A stretch of 64,000 bases of DNA from Sparassis latifolia (GCA_018466975.1 CM031559.1:1054001-1118000), one strand, 5' to 3'. Numbered from the stretch's first letter, positions 25,289-38,626 are shown. Notes: generated from the sequence alone by a model not told the origin. A program made the numbers and translations.

Positions 25289-27103
25289 CTTGGTTGGAGT
25301 GGGCCGATGCTAATGCACGGCAAGGACGATTCCTGATTTTAATATCTATCAGCATAATCCAAAAATGGGTCATGTCAACAGGAGTTTTTGAATTTAGCAC
25401 TCTGGGTTAGGTCTAACTAGAGTCAAACTAACGTGACTTGCATAAATGGGGCTCAACAAAAGTGGTACAGCAGCCACAAGAGGCTGTGGTGTCATAGTGA
25501 GTGAAATGAGGGAAGCAAATAGTAATTATAAGATGTAGTATTAAAATCTATACATAAAATAGTGCACAATCCTCTCTTAAACCTAGTAAATCTGAATAAA
25601 ACTGGCTGATATATCTTAGTTTTGGATTAGAATGCTCAGCCTAAAGTGTGGAAAAATCGTAAAAATGCCAGTAAAAATTTTAAATGACCCTATAATGCAC
25701 ATAAACACGTTAGATTGGGCGCCTTATTTATTACAAGCAGTGCACATTGGTTTTTTCTTGAAAAAACAAGCAGAAGTGAGAGAAAACTATAAAAATGGAT
25801 TGTAGCACCCAAGGAAGTGATCCTGGTGTTTTGAGAGTAACACCTTCGGATTCATCTTGAAAATAGCGTCAGAATGCCTACCTGGTTTATCAAAATCCGA
25901 GCAGAATTGAGTGAGCTACAAGCCCTGCAAGTTTGGCTGAATGTGTGGGAACCCAGTTGCCACAGACTTGCCTAAATTGGTTAAGGTTTGAGCGGACAAC
26001 GAAAAAAGCGTCGATGTGATCCAAAAAATCGAGCGCATCGACACTTTTTTCATTCTCAGCACTCGGGTGGCTGAAGAATTACTAAATGCAGCAAACTGTT
26101 TAAAGTCAGCACTTCTGTTTCTGGACTAAAGAGCTGTACCTGTCTCTTGCAACTGGTTCCCACACTTTCAGCCAAACTTGCAAGGCCTGTAGCTCACTCA
26201 ATTCTACTCGGATTTTGATGGACCAAGTGGGCATTGCGACCAGTCCTTTGAGCTGAATCTGATGGTACCCCTTTCAGAACACAGGAATTACTTTCTGTGG
26301 TGCTACAATCCATTTTGACTGAAAGCACCTGTTTCTACACATCCAGCCAAACTTGCCAGGCTTGTAGTTCAGTCAATTCTGCTGGAATTTGGATGAACCC
26401 TGTAGTCATTCTGACAGGATTTTAAAGCTAAATCTGACAGTGTCACTTTTAGAACAGCAGAATCACTTTCTGCAGTGCTACAATCCATTTTCTCTATTCT
26501 CTCCCACTTTTGCTTGTTTCTTCAAGGAAAACAAAATGTGCACTACATGTAAAAAACAAGGTGCCCTGTATAACATGTTTATTGTGCATTTTAGAGTCAT
26601 TCGAAAAATTTTCTGGCATTTGTCCAATTTTCCTGCACTTCATGCTGAGCATTCTAATCTAAAACTGAGATATTTCAATCAGTTTTACTCAGATTTACTT
26701 GGTTTAAGAGAGCATTATACTCCATTTCCTTCACAGATTACAATGATACTGCTTTTCATGTGTTGCAATTAGTATGTGCTTCTATAATTTCACTGACTAT
26801 GATGCATTAGTTCTCTATGGCTGCTGTGGCACTTCTGTTGATCACTATTTGTGCAAGTCGCGCTGGTTTTCACTACAATCACTTTGAAAGACCGACTGTA
26901 TGCAAGCTGTAGTACAGTAACAACAGGCACTACAAAGTTTGTAGTTAAACCCTAGACCTAACCCAGGACTAGGTGCAGCCCATGCATACAAATTTGTATT
27001 GAAAAGTTGTTCTCACGCATAGGGGCCGTTTCATCTGTCCCTCAGAATTTGGCGGAAGTCCTATCTCATAAAGAACGATTCCTTCGTACCTCAGGAATCG
27101 TAA
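25289..27103 (-). mobile_element. Non-autonomous Helitron-like element C
   Basis: On the - strand the 5' end is at 27103 (TTACGATTCCTGAGG) and the 3' end at 25289 (CCAACCAAG followed by host T), with the imperfect terminal hairpin at about 25300-25322. It has no protein of its own. Inside is a large foldback: about 25570-25995 is an inverted copy of about 26130-26740, on either side of a 16-bp-stem hairpin (26001-26051). The part 26149-27103 is an almost perfect ungapped copy of 57636-58590. Confidence 0.7.
26001..26051. repeat. Hairpin module, copy 1
   Basis: Stem GAAAAAAGCGTCGATG (26001-26016) with CATCGACACTTTTTTC (26036-26051): 16 bp with one mismatch, 19-base loop. Same module at 53180-53230 and 57545-57595. 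Confidence 0.75.
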
Positions 27104-28179
27104 CTGTAATTACATAGTACAGTAAATCAGTGCTATTAATACTTTATATAAAAATGGGACATTTCATTTTAAGGATATCCCATTTTAATGACATCCTATT
27201 TTAAGGACATCCCAAAATGTGATTTATTTGTATGCTTACAGCTATTCAGGCTATTATTTGTCTGAATATATCTGTTGGACTACCATAATTACCTAAAGAC
27301 CTATACTAGTCATTGTATTATTAAGATTGGAGAGTAACAGATTCTTAGATGGGATATCCCATCCTATAGCATAATGTCCCAGAGTATAAGAAGTCATTGG
27401 GTGAATGTGTTTGTGAATGCAACTTTACTGCAATCTTAGGTCAAATGTCTTTCTTGCTTTGTTCAGGTACATTCTATAGTAGCAGACTTGACTAAAGTGT
27501 CTCTTATTTGCTAGTGTATAAGTAGACTGAGTTACTGTGTTTCTTAATGAAAGTTATAGAATATTCATGTTAGATGCAATATACTAAAGGTGACATCACG
27601 TCAATTTGAACATTACATCAGAAAGGGTATAATTACTTTTGAAACATGAGAATAAGAACTGTCATTTGGCCTGTTATAATTGTTATTTGATCTGATAAAC
27701 ATGTTATACATACCACTAACAGTAATTAGTATTATAACACTGCAGGTGAATATAAAACTTAGTATGGAATATCTCACTATTTGTGGATCTCCCATCTCAT
27801 TTGAAGTATCAGTAAAGCACTGGTTTACTGTACTATGTAATTAAGGTTTATACAGTATGGCAGTAGACGAAAAGATGAAACAACAAATATGCAACAGCCT
27901 AAAATACATCTTCTGCTAACAGTGGGACATCCTTATGTACCCCTGACACCATGAGACAATTAGTAATACTGGGATAAACAATTAATGTCCTAGCCTAGCA
28001 GGATATCCCATATAATAATTATCCCATATGCTCAGTCTATATCCTATCTATGCCCTGGGCCCCACAGAATGCCCTGGGACATAATAGGTACCATGGTCAG
28101 TCTGACACTTAAGAAGCTCTTAGCTATAACATACTATAGAAAATCTTGTTGCTAAGAGCTAGGGATAAAGGGTACTCTG
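27104..28179. other. AT-rich non-coding repeat region
   Basis: No gene. Repeated GGATATCCCATTTTAA-like phrases occur near 27150-27220 and again in degenerate form near 27350 and 28000-28030, suggesting an old non-coding element. Confidence 0.4.
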
Positions 28180-28760
28180 AAGTGTGTCTGCCGTATGAAT
28201 GGTGCTGTATCAGATCTTAGTGCTCTGAACTTTATACTTGAAGAAGGGCTTTCTGGAGAAGCTCTAGTGTGCACAGTCGTATTCTTTAACAACTGAAAGG
28301 TCACCTATCGCACATATAAGCACCTACGAAGCCTTTTACCTGAACATATGCGCGACCAGATAGACTTTGTGCACATGATGCAGTCTCCATGAGCCTGGAA
28401 GAAAGCTATGCAAGATTTTTGATCAGGGAAAACAAAGATCCTGTGTGCTACTGAGGCCGCAGCAGCGGTGAGCTCATGCATACATTGTCATATTATACTT
28501 ATTACTACCATTGCTCGTTCACTTGCCCAAGCCAGGGCCTGAATGTCTTGGACATTCTCCGAATCATTCAATTCTTGGTCTCACTCTCACAGTGCAGGAG
28601 TACTACAGGATGCAGATGCTGCTGGAGTGTGACACTGATGAGATTGTATTTCCGTTGCAAGCCAGATAGGTGGAGTATGAGCAGAATCAAGTCCATGTGG
28701 GGTCTGAGATGCAAGGAAGGAGAAAAGTCTATTTCAGAAATATGAGGTGGGTAGCCTGAT
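28180..28760 (+). pseudogene. RecQ-type helicase fragment
   Basis: One frame reads VFFNN*KVTYRTYKHLRSL, LPEHMRDQIDFVHMM, then KTKILCATEAAAA (about 28278-28468) and after a short gap GLNVLDILRIIQFLVSLS. This is the helicase C-terminal lobe of the large RecQ-like family repeated in agaricomycete genomes. Three TGA codons (28294, 28390, 28420) sit where relatives usually have Arg, consistent with CGA to TGA. The ATPase lobe and the QRAGRAGR motif are missing, so it is a dead fragment. It may have been carried by a transposon. Confidence 0.6.
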
Positions 28761-31372
28761 AGCGCTAGAAAATCTCTGTAGTCATAATAATCACTGGAAA
28801 CACATCACAGGTAAACTCACACTGCTCTAAGGAGAACACTAAAATGCAAGACTGCCCAGAAACACACAAAATGCAAGACTGCCCAAAGACGCACAAATTG
28901 GATGGGATGGGAATGTGAATGAGGCTTTCGCAAGTGTACCTTTCAGGATGGTGGGTTCTACCCTGACCTCTTCCCCCGCCATCATACTTAAACTGGTCCT
29001 GACCTTTTCTGCCCTCCTGATACTGCCCGCATCTGCTTAACAATCACTCCGCTGAATCACTGCCTATCATGCCATATCTTGCAATCCTGTCTGCTCACAC
29101 TTCTACTCAATCTGAGGGGTCATCCATCACCAGGCCCGCCCAAGCACATAATAAGCCCCTGCCTGCCTTGGTGGCATATCTCTCATCCTGAACTCAATCT
29201 CCCATTCATGAACACCAGCATCATCCTTCACAAATACACCCTCGCAGAAGCTCTTCTTTGCAGTGAGGTCTTTACCAAGCCCTTCGATCTGATCCTGTGG
29301 AAAGCATGGGCAGTCCGGATGCACATCCTGCTGGTAAGCCTCCTGCGAATATATTTGCCTTTGCTGTCCGATCCTCACAAATCCCTCAGGTATTCATGGT
29401 TCAGGCCCAGTCCGAAGCGGCCAGTGTGGGGATCATTCTACCCCTTCTGTGTGATATCCCTGTCCTTGCCCAAGTGGAAATACATCTTGCAATGGCTCGC
29501 ACTATGGAAGGCAGTTATTGGACGATCCCTCAGATTGCTGATGACCTTTCTGCTGTCATTCCTCGTGGTTTGACTGCCCATGTTCTATATGATAACCCTG
29601 CAGTCTGCAAGGACTTTGGTTTGCACCTTCAGGTTGAGACATTATGCAACACGGCCTGCGGACTGTACGATGTCATGTGCAGAATTACGGGTAGATGCGA
29701 GTTGGTGGATGGTACTTTGAGATGGTTGCGGATCATAGTTGAGGAGCTGGAAGTAGCCTTCGGGCTCATAGCATTCCCTCCTTCGATAACCAGCTTTCAA
29801 TTGGTGTTGGACTAAGGTCTGTTGTGTCGCGCCATGTAGTATCTCCAAAATGCAAGACCGCTTCGTGGATATGATTCCCACCTCAGCACGCTATATGTCC
29901 CTTCAATGTGATGCCCTATGATCATGAGATCAAGGTTATTCACACCAGCTGTACTGAAAGTCACCAGATGTTCTACTGTGCTGACTGCGGTGGGTTTTCC
30001 AATGTCCAACATATTGGTGTCTGGCAGCCTCCGAGGCTGAGCCAAGGAGTGGCACAGTATAATCATCTGGCTTGTGTGACTAAGGAGTGCTTGGCAGCTG
30101 ACTTTCCAGATTTAGGCAAGTGTATTTTGGGGTTAGAAACCTCAAATAAATGGGGAAAAATGGGGGGGAAATGGGAGCATGACCCGGGGAGTCATAGGTA
30201 CCTTATGTAAGTCAATCACCCAATTAGGTTGCTGACTAAGCATTTCTTTTTCGGTCTATCTCAGCGCTGTCAAGGTTGTTTCTAACTCAAATCTTAACAG
30301 AATTTAATGTTTCAGGCTGTGAATTAGGTCTAATTTTCGCCCTGAGTCCAATAGTGATAGTCTTAAAGCACAAATTTGACTATAACTAGTTGTGGAAGCT
30401 AATCTTAATGTCCCTGAGGTGTGGTGGTCACCGACACCGGTGACGCATGCCTGGTACCAGCACCTGCGCAGGCCGGCGACCCCTGATATGTGGCGCCAGT
30501 GACCATAGCACACCATGTACCATTTGCTGCCAACTATAGCAACAGCTGCTATATGCAGTACCTGTTGCCATTCTCGGGGTATGTGCTGTTCTCTTGTGCT
30601 GGTGTCACTGCTGCTACATGCTCGACTCCCGACGACTTCTCGTGTCATGCGAAACCCTGTGCATGCCCCATTAAACTCTCTGCCGCATCCTTGAACACAA
30701 GATGAAGTGCATGGTGAATGTGAGACAAACTGTGGGCAAGGAGTGTGAGAGAAGCTCTCTCCCCAGCAGCTTCTGCCTGCACCACTGTAAAAGTAATTGC
30801 ACATGCGCATGCACAATGAACACGAAGTGCATGGTCAAAGTGCGTGGGGCCCGCAGCGCGCATCTCAGTGAGGAGTGCAATGAATGTAAAATGTGTGGCC
30901 AGTAGCGCACAGTGTTCAGCCAGTGCCCTGCTTTAAGTATTGCTGCATGCGCATGACAGACACGAAGCGCTCAGCCTGCTGCACACATGCGCACTCAGTG
31001 AGGAGTCAACAGATGTGAAATGTGTGGCCCTGTGGGGGTGCACTCAGTGAGGAGGAGCAGAGCACAATGAATGGGATATGCGCTCACTCCACTTTCACTG
31101 GCCACTTGTGCTCAAGGGCCATCTTCCGTCAGTCTTCGGAAGAATGAAATGCATTTTTTCTGCTGGGAACTTGTGCCCTACTGGGAAGACTAGAAGTGAG
31201 ATAATGTATACTACATGAAGTGTAGAATGGAAATCACAGCCAAAGGCACATATACAGTAAAAGAAAGTAAAAGAAAATCATAAGAAAGAGAGAGTAAAAA
31301 AATCGCAAGAAAGAGAGGGAGAGAGGCTATCACAGTTCAGAGATATGACAGCGCTGCATTCAGCACTTCGAG
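28761..31372. other. Unassigned region with small repeats
   Basis: No gene recognised. A short direct repeat of AAATGCAAGACTGCCCA occurs at about 28841-28886. A - strand frame (29127-29378) and a + strand frame (29297-29815) overlap; neither shows a motif. 30690-31060 holds imperfect repeats around GAAGTGCATGGT and CTCAGTGAGGAG. 31255-31326 is a purine-rich low-complexity tract. Confidence 0.4.
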
Positions 31373-31399
31373 GTGCCCTGCCCCAGTGTTCTTGGTGAG

Positions 31400-34300
31400 G
31401 TAGTCGGCAAAGCTGCGCACCTTGTATGTGGGCTCATACTTCTCACACAAGAAGTGCAGTGCGAGGCCCGTCAATCATCACAGTTTTTCGGTGAGCAAAT
31501 TGACCAGGTTGACAATTTTCTTGCAGCGGCTTCCTTCCATCTTGAGGCCACCATCATTCAGGTGCCACCGGTTGTCCCACTTCTCAGTGAGCTCATGCAT
31601 GAATAGGTGGCCATTGGCACCACTGATCCACTCAGTCCAAACATCTGATATGGTCATGACGGGCTGATAGCAATAGTGCAGCAGCAGTTCGCCCTTTTGC
31701 CACACCCATGGGTTGTGTCATGCAAAGACTACCTCACTGTAGAGCACCTTGAGTGCCCTGTGTCTGTCCTGCTCCAGGTCAGTGTACTAAATCTCTGGCA
31801 GTGGTTCCAGGCTGGAGACCAATGTGCACATGGCACTTCTGGGCATGGTCAGTGGTGATGGCAGTGGAGTGCTGCCTCCAATGACATTGTTGTGAGGTGC
31901 ACAGGCAGAGGCAACTATCGGTCAGGCCCCCTCAGCATTCACCTGTGTGGTCATGTCCAGCGGTACTCCACCCAGGTTAATGGTCGGAAGAGCAGGCAGT
32001 GAAGGATGAGAAGTCGGCAATGGGAATGTGACCAGCTCAGGGTCAGACTTGTGCCCACATCGTCCATGTGCATGTCTGTGCTTTGCTTTCAGATTCATGA
32101 AAGACTCCAGTAGGCCCTCCATCTTGGATATTCAGTCCAACATGTCAATGAGGCACCAGCTGTTCTCCTCATGTTGATGTTGCTGCTTGAGCAGCACCAT
32201 CATTGTTGCCCCGCAAAGGCTTCCAATCAGATGCTCAGGAAGGCTGCCATAAGCAATGCATGCCTGCTCTTCGGCCTCCTTTATGGTGGAAACAGCAGTG
32301 GCTGCAAACGTACAAAAGGCTGGCATGTTGAACGGCGCAAATGAGAAGATGGGTGCAGAAGAATACATGGAGCATAGAAGTGCAGCATCCTGGAGAAGGA
32401 CTCGCCACAGCCAGACAAGGAGCCACAGGAAGTGGCAGAGTGCAAAGTCCTGCACCAATGGATCAGCCTGCACATGCTGCTCGAGAGCCTCCTGCTCTTG
32501 CTCAGCCCATGGGAATATGCAAGAGAGCAGTTCAGCTAGTGGGTCTTATACAGGTGAGAGCGCATGAGCATGAGAGCGACCCTGCAACAGCAGCAGAGAG
32601 GGACTTACCCAGCACGTCATGCAGAAGGGAGTATGCCTCCGACTTCCAACCGTTGAACATCACGGCCCCCAGCAGTGCATCGACAGGGAAGCTACGCTCA
32701 TAGCACTGGTGGAATGATCCATTCTCATTCCAGCCGCCAAGTGCCTTGGTACCACTTACAGAGGCCCCCTGCGCATGCGCCATCTGAGCCGCGTAGTGTC
32801 ATTCTTGCTGTGGATCACCTTCAGTCATTCTCGATGGTTGTCATACAACATGGGCTTCCAGGGTGTCTTATCTGTGAAGAATGCGTGGTACTCATACCAG
32901 TCACATCACCTGTACTCGCCGAATTCAGCATCTGCAAAGTCCGGGACAAAGCTGAGAGGCTTCACTGACAGCACATGGAAATAGGCAAAAAAAGAAATGC
33001 CATGCCCCCAACAGGGCACAGCTCCACTCTCCTGTGGCGAATTGCCCTATGTTCATCAAGGTGGCAAGGACCTGAAACAGAAGTACATGCATCAGTGGCC
33101 TGCAGGCATCAGCATCTGATGGCACCCAACACTCACTGTGACCTTGAAGCCAGGCTGGATGTCATCTATGAGTATGAATGAGAGGAAAAGGTCAGACCAT
33201 TCCAAAATGCGGGAGCTCTCACCACGCTGTTGTGGACGAGAGCAGGAGCATCACGCAATTGCGAGCCCCAACAAAAACCTGTTGCACACTGGAGAAGTCG
33301 GTCAGGCACTAGCATGCAGCACATGTGTGTATGTGTGTGCAGCAGAGACAGTGATGCACCACTGGAGCTGCCGGCAGCCTTGAGTGCCTGCAACTTCTTG
33401 ATCCGCTTCAGTTCATTGTGCTTACTTGCAGGTGCAAATCTGAATGTCATTCCACAGTGGTAGCTGCACATTGGGGTCATCCTTATAGTGGAATGCATTG
33501 TTGCACCGCCAGTCCTCGAGCACACTGATTGCCTGAGAAATGTGCAATTTTCCTACACATGATCCTGCAATCATCTCATTCGCAATCATCTCATTCGTGC
33601 CACGCTTGTGCTGTTCACCCACCGCCATTCACATCAGCATGTCTCAGCAAGTGGACTACAGTTTCGAAGGGGGACACAGTGAAGGCTTACCTTTTTGCGG
33701 GTCTGCTCATACTCGAGGAAGAAGCAGACCTTCACTGCAGTAATGGGGAACATGGACACGGGCCTGCACATCGGGTCCTTGCACCGACGGTCCACGTCAA
33801 ACTCCGCCCACCACTTGGCATAGTTCTTGACATGGTGGCTGTAGCTGCGACCTGTCTGCTTATCATCCTGGTCCATCTTGACCTTCTTCATGTGTGCTGC
33901 ATGAAACTCGGCCTCCAACAGGTTCAGCTGCCGATGCCACACACCTGGCTCTTCACAGCAGATAAGTGTGGATGTGGGTCCAGGGTGTGCGGTGTGGGAA
34001 TGGTGATGCTTGCGGGGTGGCGCACACACACGAAGACCTCCAGTGTGCTCGAATGGCTTATCTGGAGCAAGGTTGATGAGCAAAGTTGAGGTGGTGTGGG
34101 GCTCGATGGGGCTTGGCCATGGTGGCAATGATGGCGGTGAGTAGTGCATGAATGTCGACAGGGAGGATCTGCTGGTGACGGAGACAGGGACTGTGCAAAC
34201 ATCACATGCATTCCGTTGACTCACGGACAGCGGGTTTGCTTCCAGAGATGTGGGCTCGTCCACCTCTGTTAGGCAGGTGCCTACACCTATGGTGGTGGCA

Positions 34301-34449
34301 GGTTGGTTCTCGAAGGTGGTGGTAGATGGTGACGCGAAGGAAATGATGCACAGCTCAGAGCCTGCACTGCTCGCTGCCGCATGATGTGCTCCTTGTGCAT
34401 ACTGCATCTGTGTCCCATTCATGCTGGTGCACATTCTTTCTCGTGACAA
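31400..34449 (-). pseudogene. Crypton-type tyrosine recombinase with GCR1-like C-terminus
   Basis: Gene of a Crypton element, a DNA transposon moved by a tyrosine recombinase. 33634-34449 ends with the N-terminal SAM-like block (TGRSYSHHVKNYAKWWAEFD, then FPITAVKVCFFLEYE) before a GTAAGC donor. Next come KLHISQAISVLEDWR (33422-33628), HNELKRIKKLQALKAAGSSS, LEWSDLFLSFILIDDIQPGF, an EYHAFFTDKTPWKPMLYDNH block (about 32830-32900), and ASVSGTKALGGWNENGSF..CYERSFP with the expected catalytic GGW and Tyr (32532-32783). 32132-32473 is the linker (LLVWLWRVLLQDAALL). 31478-31705 (ISDVWTEWISGANG..ELTEKWDNRW) matches the GCR1_C type DNA-binding domain. The Arg-containing TAFRGE motif is corrupted to TTAW followed by TGA, and frames shift several times, so it is inactive. 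Confidence 0.75.
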
Positions 34450-34874
34450 GCCAGGGGTGTGCAGGCATGCGACTTGCTCGGGATGGAGGAGTGGTTCGAG
34501 GTCAAGTAGACAAACACATCCTCTCCATGAAGAGGACTGCAGTCAGTGTTCGAGTTTGAGGTGCAGCGAGTGATGCTAGATGGGGAGAGGCTCATCAGCA
34601 GGAGAGCTCTACACCATGCCAGGTGGGTCTCATGTGATGTTGAGCTGAGCCACCAGGAGCGGGGCCAGCGACGGGCACTTGGACATGCGCTCGCACTGCC
34701 ACTGCTGCCACTGTCACCACCAGTGCACTGCGCATGCACAGGCAGTGAAAAGGGGTGAGCCACTCACCTTGTACTTGGAGCCCATCGTGTGTGCTCTGGC
34801 TGGTGTGTACAGCGAGACACTTGGGGCATGGGGGAGAGGGGGGGCTCAGCTCGCGCCCGGGCAGGTTTTTTGTG

Positions 34875-35510
34875 GTATAAGAATCACTACAAAAAAGGAC
34901 CCTAGAAATTGTTACAGATGTGTTTATACCAACCACTACAAAAAATGACACTAGAAACTGCTACAAATGGGCCCATAAGAATCGCTACAAAAAATGACCC
35001 TAGAAACTGTTACAAATGTGCCTATACGAATCACTACAAAAAATGATGCTGCCATTTAATAATGTGTAGTAAGTATCCTACAATGTCCCACTATATATTG
35101 ATAAGTTGTGTGGGTTGATCAGGGCCATACTATCAAATAGTCTACAAAGTCGCCTACTGACTCTTAGTATATTGTCTAGTCATGTTCAGCAAGTCAATAA
35201 CACCCTATTATACTGGCTCCTAATAGATCCTATAGTATCAGTTTGTAATGAGCTTACAATAGTCAGAAGTGTTACCTGGCATCACTTTGTAAGAATCTTC
35301 AGTAACCTTTAATAGTCTCTGATTATCTCTCATAAGTGTCCTAGTGAACATATTTACAATAACCCTACAATAGTGAGATATGTCATTTAGTGTTACTTTG
35401 TAAGATGCTTACAGCAGTTCTAATACACCACCTAGTACCAGTTGATAAGGGCCCTACAGTAGCCTACAAAGTCTGATAGTCTGTTGTCTAGTAATGTTTA
35501 AACTATAGGC
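34875..35510. repeat. AT-rich tandem-repeat region
   Basis: 34875-35050 repeats a roughly 50-bp unit around CACTACAAAAAATGACCCTA and GAAACTGTTACAAATGTGCC. 35060-35510 holds looser repeats (CTAGTATCAGTTTGTAAG, CCTTACAATAG). Both occur again in the same orientation at 56485-57350, inside element B. Confidence 0.65.
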
Positions 35511-36209
35511 ACTGCACAGCAAGGAATGGCAACAGCCACCATTGGAGTCTCAACACACGGTGAGTTTAGAAATCTTGTCGATGCTCAACATCCACCGACA
35601 AGATCTCATGTGTTACGATTCCTGAGGTACGAAGGAATCGTTCTTTATGGGATAGGGCTTCTGCCAGATTCTGAGGGACATGTCCAAGTGCCCCTATGTG
35701 TGAGAACAACTTTTCAATACAAATTTGTATGCATGGGCTGCACCTAGTCCTGGGTTAGGTCTAGGGTTTAACTACAAACTTTGTAGTGCCTGTTGTTACT
35801 GTACTACACCCTGCATACAGTCGGTCTTTCAAAGTGATTGTAGTAGAAACCAACGCGACTTGCACAAATAATCTACAACAACAGTGCCACTTTCCCTCCT
35901 TTCTATCATTGCAGAACTATTCATATCTCCCATCCTATCTCTTCTGGTTAATTGTCAGTAGTTCATTTAGTGGAACAGACAATTATGTTGTTCACCTCTG
36001 AGAAGCTTAATCAATGTATCTTGCAGCACTATCTTCCTGTATCGTTCATGAGAAATTGACTTTGGCTTTGGTCTCTTCGCTTCTGCATCTCTAGATTTCT
36101 ACTTAGTATGTGTCATATTCATACTATTGCATGCACTCATAATACGATCTCGACATATTGTCTTCTGCTTCTCCGGTCTACTGTCCACGTTGACCTTAGT
36201 AATGTACAT

Positions 36210-38509
36210 ACAACTAATGGATACCACCTCCAAGAAGCTACACTAGGCAAGGCACTCTGGCATCAAGTTACTACAGTAGTAATCTTGCGTGAGAACATGA
36301 GACAGCACTTGCAGAATCCAAATGATGTCAAACTGTGTAAGGCCTTGGAGAACCTTCACTTTAAATCCTGTGCTACGGCAGACATTAAACATATTGAATC
36401 CAGAATTGCCGGTCGTGCAGCAGACAAGCCCAAATTGAACCAACCAAGATTTAGAAGTGTGTCTGTGATCACAGCATGGAATACTCACTGAGATAAAATC
36501 AATGAACTTGGATGTGCACGATTTGCTCAAGAGACTAAGCAGGAGTTGAAGACATTCTATTCTGTAGACAAATGGTCAGATACACCAGATGACAAACCAA
36601 ATTGCAAACAGAAGGTGGTCAATCCACAATGGAAGTCTAACAAGATTGAGCCAGGAATTTAAGCAAGACTATGGGAACTGCCTCATGCTAGTACAAACCA
36701 TCACCCAGGGAAACTCACCATTTGTCTTGGTCTACCTGTAATGATTAAAACAAATGAGGCCACAGAATGCTGTGTAACTAACAGTGCAGAAGGTATAGTT
36801 GTTGGTTGGAAGTCAAAGCCACTTGAAAATAATAAATATGCTTTGGAGACACTGTTTATCAAACTCACTGCACCTCCAACACCCATTCAGCTAGATGGAT
36901 TGCCTGAGAATGTTGTACCTATCAGTCAGCAGGGTATCAAAGTGAAGTGTAATATGCAAAATGATAAACTTCTAACCATTATGCGATATCAAGTTCCTGT
37001 GATCCCTAACTTTGCAATGACAGACTTTGGATCTCAGGGTCATACACATCCAGACAATGTCTGTGACTTACAGAACTGTCGGTCTGACCAGTCTGTTTAC
37101 ACTTGTCTATCTCGTGGATCCACATATGAGGGCACTATAATTGTGCAGGGATTTGATCACAAAAAGATGACAGGTGGTCTAACTGGTTATCTGAGGCAAG
37201 AATTCAGAGAGCTTGAGTTATTGAATGAGATTACCAAGTTGTGGTATCACAAGAAGTTGGCCAGTGAAGTGGAGGGTAATACTCGTAATCAACTCATATA
37301 TTCCTTCCGATCATATCAAGGACCAGAGCATGTACCTAAAGGCATACATTCTGAGCTCAAATGGTCACAGGAGAAGCCATTTAAACTTGAGAAAGTTGAA
37401 GAAGAGAGCGACTGGCAGTTATTGAAGAAACCTAAGAAGGGAGCCAAAAAGACAGTGAGTGACATAGACGTACAGATGGAAGAACCCGAGATCTCGCAGG
37501 TAAAGAAGAATATTAGCAAGTTTGTTTCTGCACAAGGCACTAAACAGTTGACAACTGTCAGCAATGATCCAGGACAGAAGCGTGGTGCAAAGCGAAAGCA
37601 TCTTGAGGAAATCAATGCAATTTTGCCTGAGCAAAAGAGACATAAAACTGAGAATGACTCTGTCGATCCTGCTGCAAATGGTCCAATTGGATTTAAATGG
37701 AACAAAGACACTTACAGCTGTGCATACGATAGCCTGTTTAGTATTTTATTCTATCTATTCTCTACAGAAACTAAGCATTGGATGGCAGATATATGTATGC
37801 AAAATCAATATCTGGAGCACTTTACCGCTGTATTTAGCCAAGTGCTACAACAGAGACTTACAATAGAACAAGCAAGAGACCATATGCGAGTAATACTCCA
37901 TCAGGTCGATCCTGTTGCACTTCCAATCACTGGTACTGCAGGCTCAGATCTCATAAAGTTGTGTACCACCGTGCTTGTGATGAAGACCATATGACTCGAA
38001 CCCTTGTCTGCAAGCATTGTGAGTATCAACATGAATCAGAAACTGACAATACAATGTTATGGGACTGCACCAAGTCTCTCTGAAAAGAATCAGGACTGAA
38101 AATGGGAATTTCTAAGTGGCACAAGCTGTCAGACTGGTTATTTCCCTTGTTTGACAGAAAGACATCAGTGCGATGTCCACAATGTGGAAAGAAGATGTAC
38201 ATGCAAGTAAACTTTGTGCAGAATCCAAATTTTGTTGTCTTCTCTACTAATGAAGTGAAAGTTGAGTGCAATCCCAAGCTGTACATTGGTGAAGATGATC
38301 ATGAATATCGACTTTGTGGAATGATATACTTTGGTGGATTTCACTTTACATCTCAGATTATAATGGCAGACAAGCAAGTATGGTATAATGATGGTATTAG
38401 CACCAGTACTTACTCCAAATCTGAGTGCTCTTTGGATGACATGACAGCAAATATATTGGCAGAAGTTGAGAACAGAAGGTGTAGCATTGTAATATATTGT
38501 AAGATGTAG
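36210..38509 (+). pseudogene. Helitron helicase C-terminal part with USP-like domain (copy 2)
   Basis: Begins within the helicase (QVTTVVILRENMRQ, VSVITAWNTH) and continues in the open frame 36741-37994 with NFAMTDFGSQG, VYTCLSRGSTYEG and a charged linker containing KKPKKGAKK. The peptidase-like part follows: Cys box DTYSCAYDSLFSILF (Cys 37719-37721), CKHC and CPQCGKK pairs (38017-38190), and His box YRLCGMIYFGGFHFTSQ (His 38342-38344) with WYNDG (Asp 38390-38392), ending at TAG 38507-38509. Breaks: TGA 36489 (Arg in copy 1), TAA 36659 (Gln in copy 1), a frameshift near 37980, TGA 38081 (Trp in copy 3). All catalytic residues of the peptidase domain survive. No start codon for the helicase remains. 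Confidence 0.78.
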
Positions 38510-38594
38510 ACAGAATTTACTATTCAAGAATTGCTTAGAAGTTGGGTAGAGGAAAGCAGGAACACAGGAACATCAGACCTCAGGAATTGTTCAT

Positions 38595-38612
38595 GCCATG
38601 CGAAGCAGTGGC
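38595..38612 (+). repeat. Helitron-like 3' terminal hairpin (copy 2)
   Basis: GCCATGC-GAA-GCAGTGGC forms a 7-bp stem with one bulge, 14 bases before the element end. Equivalent hairpins lie at 43169-43186 and 54522-54539 (inverted). Confidence 0.65.
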
Positions 38613-38626
38613 CCACTCCCAACAAG

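Larger units (their letters stand above)
35613..38626 (+). mobile_element. Helitron-like element copy 2
   Basis: 5' end TTACGATTCCTGAGG at 35613; 3' end ACAAG at 38626 followed by host T. The 5' terminal 270 bases match (inverted) the ends at 27103, 58590 and 63324. It carries the C-terminal half of a Helitron helicase plus the peptidase-like domain; Rep and the first helicase motifs are missing, so it is an internally deleted copy. Confidence 0.72.

Noticed and set aside
26389..26772. 127-codon frame identical at 26389-26772 and 57876-58259
   Set aside because: Identity follows from the 99% identical DNA segment; composition is biased, no motif, and the related sequence at 62.6-63.3 kb does not keep the frame.
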